A DNA stretch of 23,171 nt from Aurantiochytrium sp. KH105. Its lineage: Eukaryota; Sar; Bigyra; Thraustochytrida; Thraustochytriidae. A program made the translations under genes and the position numbers. This document shows positions 17,028 through 23,171 of the stretch, in pieces; position 1 is the stretch's first letter; the number at the start of each line of letters is the position of its first letter. The stretch is taken from NCBI GenBank assembly GCA_003116975.1, contig BGKB01000348.1, positions 1 to 23,171 on the forward strand. The letters run 5' to 3'. Under the pieces are notes generated by a model. The model had not been told where the DNA came from and made no database searches. It saw only the letters and a list, made by a program, of their open reading frames with translations.

Positions 17028-18488
17028 ATGGAGAAGCTTCCGCGGTATTTGCAGACGCACTGCCTCTCGTACCTGGGGTGCCAAGATGCAGCCCGCGCCA
17101 TGGGCACGAGCAAGGACATGCTGTTCTTGCTGACGGGGCTCGAGCAGCAAGCGACGTCCCTCGTTGTGGAGAGCGCGCGCGATAGCGCCAAGGACATTGA
17201 GGAGTACAGCGCGAAAAAGGCCCACTTTGCTGACCAAGTCTTGGACAAGGCCATGTCAAGGCTGACCGCGAGACCGCAATTCGCCGTTGTCTTCTACAAA
17301 GACACCTCATGCAGGCAAAGAATTGCTTCTTTCGCCGAACACAAGCTCCCACGAGGCGTCCCCGTACTGGCCGCCCAAGTACAGGACGTGCAGTCTTGTG
17401 CGGGAGGCGACGAGATCCCAAACACAGAATCTAACATGGTCGTTGAAATGGGAGCCTTTCCAGGGGCGGTCTGCGTTGGCTTCGCCCTGGACGGGTCTAC
17501 CACACAAAGTCCTGTCCTTCCAGCAGGCCACGAGGCTACCTTTTGGAAGGTTTTCGTGATTCTCGCGTGCGGCAGCGCGAGCCATACTCGGGTTCCCTCT
17601 CTCATCGAGGAGCTCCACGGCGCCTACCCTGCTGCAACCGTCATTGGGGGCATCAGTGGCACCGTGAGCCTCTTTGAGGGGAATGCAAGCTCGCATACGT
17701 TTCTGCGAAACGGGTACGCGGTTCTCGCATTTGGAGGAAATGTACCTTTGCGCGCGTGCGTGTCTCTCGGTCTTGAACCAATCAGTCCGCTTGTCACTGT
17801 CGAAACGGCAACTTGGGCGTCAGATTCAGAAATGGATGTCGTTATGGTCAGACAAGGAGATTCTGTAGTGGCTGCGACTCACTGGCTGAGCCACGCCAGC
17901 GAGGGTACGATCGGCATCAAATTCTCGGGACAAAGCGGCTTTCAACTTGTCGAGGATGCATCTTTTACTGTCGGAATGGACGGTGTGCCAAGGCTCCGTG
18001 TTATGCTCGAGAATGCCCCAGCAAATGCGAATCCAGAAGGTGCAACGATGGGGACCTTTGTTGCCACAACGCGGGCCGCCGTAAGTGACCTGCACAAGAT
18101 GCTCGACCGCCTCAAGGCGCACCTCGCACAAAATGACGAAAGGGTTCTTGCAGGGCTCATGTTTTCATGCTCTGCCCGAGGCCCACATCCAATGACGAAA
18201 GAAACTGGGCCCATGCTTGACGCGCGCGCCTTCCAAGACAAGTTTGGCGTTCCGCTCATTGGGTTTTACGCGGGCGGCGAAATCGGACCGCGCGCGAGGG
18301 CATTGGTTGACGGAGAAGCCTTTGAAAGCTCACGTGCCGTTGTCCAAGGCTACACGGTCGTCTATGGCGTCTTTATTGTTCCTCACAATTCCTTTTCGCC
18401 GCTCGAGTTGTACGGAAATGTCACCGCCGAGCACACTGCCCGCATCCGCGATTTTCTCGCTGGGAAGCGTCCTTTGTACGATCAGTAG
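17028..18488 (+). CDS. F-box and FIST domain protein (FBXO22-like)
   Basis: A 486-residue protein. Residues 2-35 (LPRYLQTHCLSYLGCQDAARAM) look like a short F-box, the Skp1-binding part of SCF ubiquitin ligases. Residues about 85-255 fit FIST_N and about 270-455 fit FIST_C. The most typical stretches are IGGISG (206-211), FSCSARG (379-385) and VPLIGFYAGGEIGP (about 408-421), the conserved C-terminal FIST core. FIST domains are thought to bind small ligands, and with an F-box they occur in FBXO22, a substrate receptor. Order and length therefore suggest a cytosolic or nuclear SCF substrate receptor; the F-box itself is degenerate, so that step is less certain. The ATG at 17028 has G at -3 and G at +4 and starts directly at the F-box. 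It is intronless. It diverges from Rictor and converges on the LRR gene. Confidence 0.88.
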   Translation: MEKLPRYLQTHCLSYLGCQDAARAMGTSKDMLFLLTGLEQQATSLVVESARDSAKDIEEYSAKKAHFADQVLDKAMSRLTARPQFAVVFYKDTSCRQRIASFAEHKLPRGVPVLAAQVQDVQSCAGGDEIPNTESNMVVEMGAFPGAVCVGFALDGSTTQSPVLPAGHEATFWKVFVILACGSASHTRVPSLIEELHGAYPAATVIGGISGTVSLFEGNASSHTFLRNGYAVLAFGGNVPLRACVSLGLEPISPLVTVETATWASDSEMDVVMVRQGDSVVAATHWLSHASEGTIGIKFSGQSGFQLVEDASFTVGMDGVPRLRVMLENAPANANPEGATMGTFVATTRAAVSDLHKMLDRLKAHLAQNDERVLAGLMFSCSARGPHPMTKETGPMLDARAFQDKFGVPLIGFYAGGEIGPRARALVDGEAFESSRAVVQGYTVVYGVFIVPHNSFSPLELYGNVTAEHTARIRDFLAGKRPLYDQ

Positions 18489-19435
18489 ATGGCCGCTCAG
18501 CATAAAATGATTGAGCCCTCTGTAAAAAACGAATGAAATTCTCTCTTTGTGGCGCCATCGGTCGTCAATTGCATGACAAGTTCGTCGTTATCACATATTT
18601 TTTTTATGAAGGGGCTGGTTGTGAAGCAATTGAAGACATGCTAACCCAAAGATTTCGATGACAACAACATGTCCTACTGTTCTGAGGACATCGGGCACAA
18701 GTTCAAAAGCAAGTACAAAGAGCATGCAAATTTGTCGAGGAATTCGCTGTCTGAAGAACGCTCGATCTCTTGCGCATCATTTACGGAGAAAAGATTTTCC
18801 CCTGTACTAAGATTATTTTGAGTGTCCACACCGATCACGCCCGGTGTGTTGTGCACGCGCGACGTCATGTTCTTGCGTCGTGCCCCTCCGACGTTTGTCA
18901 TCGGGTGTCTACCTCTCTTATAGCAGTTTCCCGCCTGGCATCAGGTCTTTGGGAATGTCCACTTCATTATTGTGGATCAATACGGACGGAGACATCTCGT
19001 TCGCTCATCAGTCCTTGTCGAGTCGCGCGTCTTCAGCGAGAAATTGTGCCGCATGCTCCAAAACATCGTCATCACGAACAGGCAAGCGCTGCTCGAAACC
19101 GACGTCATCATATTGATGATAATTTCAAAAGCGCAGCGACGACTCTACTTCACACGCGTTCGTGTCCCCAGTTTGGTAAAGGCAGAAAATGCACAAACAA
19201 GAGGGAAGTCAGCGAGAAGTTCCCTACATGCATGATCGATGCGCTGCCCAGGATAGCATCTCCTCTTGCGAAAGATTTGTGATAGAAAAGGTTTAGAAAT
19301 GTATATCTGGTTCGTTTTCGGAATGAGCGTCTGGTACCATGAATACGGGTGAAGATCTGTACACTGGCGCGATCTCTACGTACGGGCCATTAAGAAGTGG
19401 TCCAGAGAGACGATGGACGACTCGTTGAAACGCTC
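18489..19435. other. Unassigned convergent region with coding-like fragments
   Basis: About 950 bases between converging stop codons, longer than the other convergent gaps. Several short frames here have balanced composition and no repeats. On the minus strand, 18674-18901 encodes 75 residues (MTNVGGARRKN to LCPMSSEQ). Minus-strand frames near 18905-19000 (EVDIPKDLMPGGKLL) and 19025-19125 (VLEHAAQFLAEDARLDKD) are each closed by stops. On the plus strand, 18924-19235 after CTCTCTTATAG reads QFPAWHQVFGNVHFIIV onward with C-ending codons. I could not join any of these with consistent splice phases and recognise no family. A decayed gene or an unusually spliced small gene is possible. Confidence 0.35.
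18674..18901 (-). CDS. Hypothetical small protein or gene remnant, 75 residues
   Basis: An ATG-started frame with mixed composition: a basic start, TPGVIGVDTQNN, an acidic middle and a hydrophobic C-terminal stretch (CSLYLLLNLCPM). It matches nothing I recognise. It lies between the end of the FIST gene and the end of the LRR gene. Neighbouring minus-strand frames upstream also look coding-like but are out of phase, so it may be the last piece of a broken or spliced gene. Confidence 0.2.
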   Translation of the reverse strand: MTNVGGARRKNMTSRVHNTPGVIGVDTQNNLSTGENLFSVNDAQEIERSSDSEFLDKFACSLYLLLNLCPMSSEQ

Positions 19436-22400
19436 TCATGTGAAGTTCATCGAGAACCAAGCATAGATGTGTTCCACGAGAAAGTCTACTGAGCTGCACG
19501 AGAGCTGACGGGCGCTCTGAAAATTCGAGGTCACCATATTGATAATGCTGTGAAGGAACAGCGTCATCTCCACTTTCAATGCGTTCGGGTCTCCATTTTG
19601 GCGAACAAATTCGAGCACAATGTAAGCACTCACAATCAAGAGAGAAATCATCAAAAAACGACCAGCCAGAAAAATGGCTCTCCCATGTTGAGGGCGTTGA
19701 CCATCATTTTCCCCATGCTGAGAGTGGTGACCACAATCTTCGAACTTGAAGTCTTCGCCAACAATATCTGGTGTGAGAAGCGGGCGCAGCTTCTCCACGA
19801 CACTGATACGTAGAGCAGCGTTTTGAATATGTTCGACCATGTATTGACGGAGCCGCTGTGCCCGAATTTGGGCCCATGCTTGCTCCACAACGTGCATTTT
19901 GCCATAAACATCATCTTGGCCAGCAGGCTTTGACGCGCACCTTGCCACGTGCTGATGACAAGCCCTTGAGTTATCTCCTGTATCCTCCAAGCACCATGCG
20001 CAAAATTGGCACGGGCAGGCGCTACATTTGAGAGCGCAGCAGCCATCAAAGTCCTCAAAAACAGCCGTACAGCGCGGACACGACATGTTCAAGATTTCAT
20101 TTTGGATGGTGCGAATGTGATTCTGCATGATCATCGGGTCTATACCATGATCCCGTAGCGCTGCATCAAGACGACGCTGAAGTTGAAGCTCTTGCTCGGC
20201 AGCGGTATCTCGCTCAATATGCTTGCGTACGATGTCGATCAAGTTTTGAAAGTCCTGGTCGGGAACCGCGGATGCAATGGCTCGTCCTGAAATGACGAGT
20301 TCGCATTCTGGCACGACACAACACATGCTTCCATCTTGTAGCACCATAACGTGCGCATTTGGATGAGTTGCAGCGCGAACTGACCCACTGAGGCACTCCT
20401 GGCATGTGAAATGCCCATCGGCGCAGGAAGCACCCTCGTTGATGGGATAAAGGTCGTGGCAAATGACACACCAGTCACAGACGCCCAGTCTGGACAGCTC
20501 TGGAGGTGCATTTCTGATGATGCCTATCGTTCTGAGCCACTTTTCATCCAGGAAAAGCTCTGGATAGTGTTTTTCTACATGGTGCAAAAGGTTCATGCGC
20601 TCCCTTTGCACCTCAATGTCTCGCTTGTTGAGATTACTAATCTCATCAAGCTCTCCTTTGCAATTTGCCATCTTGGCCTGGTCTTGAACATTATCGCATT
20701 GCGCCTCCTCACAGGCGCCTGAGGTTTCGTCCTCGTGGCGACTACGACGAATTATTTCTGTCATACGGGACGTGTCCGGCGGCGTCAGTCCAGGAACATG
20801 GTCATCAAGGAGTGTTGTCAGATCTTTCACGGCTGTTTGCAAGCCCGAGACCTTGTTTGTCACTGTGCGAGTGTAATATAATATCGCGCTGGCCAACGCT
20901 CGTCGCACATCTTCTAACGGGGCGTCTGCCATAGGATCGACGCTCGTCAAGGCGTCATGCTCTGCCTCAAGTGCTTCCTCCACCTCTTCTAGCTCCTTTA
21001 CGATATCCTTTGTCTTCTCGGGATGCCTCAACGCCAGGATGGATGTCGGCTGAATACCAAGGCGCTTGGTGCTCTTATCCAAAGCATCAATGGCCGCTTC
21101 AGTGTGCTTGCGCGCAGCGCTCGTGCCATGTCGAGTCTCCCAGGCCTCTACGGCCTCTACTGCGGCTTGTGTTGTTTCTTGCACTTGCTCAAAGGTCACT
21201 TGCACGACAGCATCATCAACGTCCACTGAATCGTTCAGGATCTCCTGCCATAGACTATGACAGGAGTCTACTGCAGCCTTTGTCACTGGATCGGCAAGTA
21301 GCTTTTCCAGCTGACCTTCGATTCCCCCTGACAAAGCGTCTCGGATACCCGCGACAAGGTCGCGTCGAGCTTCGTCCCGTTCAGGTACTTTCTCCGCGTC
21401 TGTCTTGACGGCCTCCTGGAGCACAGTCAGCTCACGCGCCTTTTCGCGGAGGATAGCCTGCTGCCTTTCAAAATCTGCAAGAGATGCCACCGGGTTCTTG
21501 CGCGAGAGCTGGTCGGCAAAAACCTCGCGCAGTCTCGGATGGAGAGTACGTTTTCCATTCCTGTGCTTTGTCCGGGCACGAGAGACCTCTTGGGCTAGTG
21601 CTCCAAGTTTGTATGTTTGATCCGTAGCATCACGAACCTTGAGGTCAGGTGCTCGCTCAGGGTCTGCAAATGCTTGGCGAAGCGCTCCACGGTCTTGCGC
21701 GCTGAGACGCACAGAAGTGAGGAGACGAAACGCTTCTAGCGTTTGCACTCCCTGATCGAAAAGGTTGACGACCATCATTCGCAGTGCGTTGGTTTGGAGC
21801 TGTGCTAACGGTAACGAGTGTATGAAGGAGAGAAAGCCGGACAGCTTCGTGTAATGCATGAAGGAAGCTTCCTTAATGGCCTTCCTTATCCCAAGAGACT
21901 GGCTTGAAAGACCAACGCTGTGCTTGAAAAGAAGTTTCGCTAGAAGGATAGCAATGTTCTCATTCCTGGCTTTGCAGACATGGAACAGCGCTGTCTGGCC
22001 AAGAGTGTCCCGCGCGCCGATGATTCGGGCCCCGCCAACGACCAACCATTCTGCCTTGGAGATGTCGCCTTTCTTGCATGCTTGCATGAGGGGCGTTTGA
22101 CTCTGTTTGTACAGAGTTCGATTGCGTTCGAGAGCGGCTTTGAGAGCAGAATTGTAGAAATCGATGCTGTAATTTCAAATGGTCAGAAAAGGGAATTCGA
22201 TGAGGGTTGTGAGTTTTCTTTGGAACTTACTTGAGCGTTCGCAATGTTTTGTTTTCTGCGAGTGCGTTCGCCAGCGCCGTGGCGCCCTCGTCGCCGATAT
22301 TGTTGTGCCGAAGACTGCGCTCGTCATAACATGGGACGCCAAGATGAACAAAATCGCGCCAAGGGTTGCATTCCGTCGCATCACGCATGGGTGCGTGCAT

Positions 22401-23047
22401 GCGTTAGATTTGGTCAGCTCTTGTTGCTTTCTTCTTGGGCTTCTGGCCCCACTTTCACTTTGTCGCAATGACTTACATGAGCGTCTGCAGCGACTTGTTC
22501 TTTACGAGTGCGTTTGCCAGCGCCGTGGCGCCCTCGTAACCAATTCTGTTTCCCCAAAGACTGCGCTCGTCATAACATGAGACGCCAAGATGAACGAAAT
22601 CGCGCCCAAGGGTTGCATCCCGCCGCATCCCATGCGTGCGTGCGTACGTGAGTTGTGGTCAGCTTTTGTTGCTTTCTTCTTGGGCTTCTGGCCCCACTTT
22701 CGCTTTGTCGCAATGACTTACTCGAGCGTCTGCAGCGACTCATTGCTCGCGAGTGCGTTCGCCAGCGCCGTGGCGCCCTCTGCGCCAATTTTGTTGTACC
22801 GAAGACTGCGCTCGTCATAGTATGAGACGCCAAGATGAACAAAATCGCGCCAAGGGTTGCATTCCGTCGCATCACGCATGGGTGCGTGCATGCGTTAGAT
22901 TTGGTCAGCTCTTGTTGCTTCTTGGGCTTTTGGCCCCACTTTCACATTGTCGCAATGACTTACTCGAGCGTCTGCAGCGACTCATTGCTCGCGAGTGCGT
23001 TCGCCAGCGCCGTGGCGCCCTCTGCGCCGATGTTGTTGCTATTGAGA
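19436..23047 (-). CDS. LRR-ankyrin-RING/RING2-like transmembrane protein (5' end outside window)
   Basis: Five exons are visible in reading order: 23047-22964, 22805-22722, 22560-22477, 22314-22231 (84 nt each), then 22166-19436 (909 residues plus stop). Each 84-nt exon is one leucine-rich repeat (N-x-I-G, E-GATALANAL, SLQTL). Every junction is phase 2 with a GTAAGT donor. The last exon starts with a helix and two ankyrin repeats (QTPLMQACKKGD, GQTALFHVCKARN; about 23-85). About 170-550 is a charged helical region. A RING-like finger is at about 561-592 (CVIC, CADGHFTCQECL). After some 75 mainly helical residues comes a finger shaped like the RING2 of RBR ligases at about 694-740 (CPRC, FDGCCALKC, FCAWC), with a candidate catalytic Cys codon at 20039-20041. 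A hydrophobic helix is at about 830-854. I infer a membrane-anchored ubiquitin ligase with an LRR recognition end. Upstream exons lie beyond the window. Confidence 0.8.
22167..22230 (-). other. Spliceosomal intron, 64 nt, between last LRR exon and ankyrin exon
   Basis: On the minus strand it starts GTAAGTTCC and ends AAATTACAG. It is phase 2: AA from the LRR exon plus C from the next exon gives Asn and keeps both reading frames. It is not related in sequence to the introns between the LRR exons, so it marks the edge of the tandem array. Confidence 0.85.
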
Positions 23048-23171
23048 CTGCGCTCGTCATAAGATGAAACGCCAAGATGAACAAAATCGCGCCAAGGGTT
23101 GCATTCCGTCGCATCACGCATGGGTGCGTGCATGCGTTAGATTTGGTCAGCTCTTGTTGCTTCTTGGGCTT
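22231..23171 (-). repeat. Tandem array of ~245-bp exon-intron units (LRR modules)
   Basis: Four units spaced 246, 245 and 242 bp between exon starts (22314, 22560, 22805, 23047), plus a partial intron running off the window end. Each unit is one 84-nt LRR exon and a 158-162-nt intron with donor GTAAGT and acceptor CGAGCGCAG. The introns at 22315-22476 and 22806-22963 differ by about five substitutions and a 4-bp gap; the neighbouring exons differ at 18 of 84 positions (hand counts). Unit lengths differ by 1-4 bp and one unit carries an extra base, which would break any frame through the introns. Confidence 0.92.

Noticed and set aside
22315..22476. Reading the intron 3' parts as protein (CNPWRDFVHLGVPCYDERS before an LRR)
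   Set aside because: It is in frame in one unit, but another unit has one extra base at the same place and unit lengths differ by 1-4 bp. GTAAGT and CGCAG borders give perfect LRR phase when spliced out.
22231..23171. CRISPR or satellite array
   Set aside because: Units are ~245 bp with a conserved coding exon and splice sites; there is no short repeat-spacer pattern, and the gene context is eukaryotic.
1..23171. tRNA, rRNA or transposase genes
   Set aside because: I looked for cloverleaf-like and rRNA-like segments in the gaps, and for transposase or reverse-transcriptase motifs, and saw none. A structure search was not possible.

Overview
The window is nuclear DNA from a GC-rich, gene-dense protist. 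Most genes are long and intronless, with C- or G-ending codons. Two minus-strand genes have short GT-AG introns. A ciliary dynein-2 intermediate chain, an SRP9 subunit, a Rictor, a PA-TM-RING ligase and a family-like LRR gene built from 84-bp exons fit a zoospore-forming heterotroph. I suspect a thraustochytrid (Labyrinthulomycetes, stramenopile), but this is inference from gene content and composition, not from a marker gene.

Layout: 1-1944, no convincing gene, many short tandem repeats. 1945-2397 (+), SRP9-like. 2969-4393 (-), PA-TM-RING-H2 ubiquitin ligase. 5320-7128 (+), DYNC2I2/WDR34-like dynein-2 intermediate chain. 7464-8033 (-), ubiquitin-like-domain protein in at least two exons, which I assembled across a 75-nt intron. 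8922-10607 (+), membrane-anchored patatin-like phospholipase. 11187-16505 (-), Rictor of TORC2. 17028-18488 (+), F-box/FIST (FBXO22-like) protein. 18489-19435, unassigned, with coding-like scraps. 19436-23047 and beyond the window end (-), 3' part of an LRR-ankyrin-helical-RING/RING2-like-transmembrane protein whose LRRs lie on near-identical tandem exon-intron units.

The eight genes alternate strand without exception (+ - + - + - + -). The space between them is therefore alternately convergent and divergent. The divergent gaps (4394-5319, 8034-8921, 16506-17027) are rich in GA, GC, GGGAGC or ACACG repeats and are probably shared promoter regions.

The genes do not form one pathway. Four of the eight point to ubiquitin signalling (RING-H2 ligase, Ubl protein, F-box/FIST protein, LRR-RING/RING2-like protein), two to membrane or nutrient signalling (patatin lipase, Rictor), one to ciliary transport and one to protein targeting.

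The most unusual feature is the terminal LRR gene. Each LRR is one symmetric 84-nt phase-2 exon. By eye, introns 22315-22476 and 22806-22963 are about 97% identical, while the exons beside them are about 79% identical. The changes between the two most similar exons fall on surface-strand LRR positions. This looks like a modular, expandable recognition region joined to a possible membrane-anchored ubiquitin ligase.
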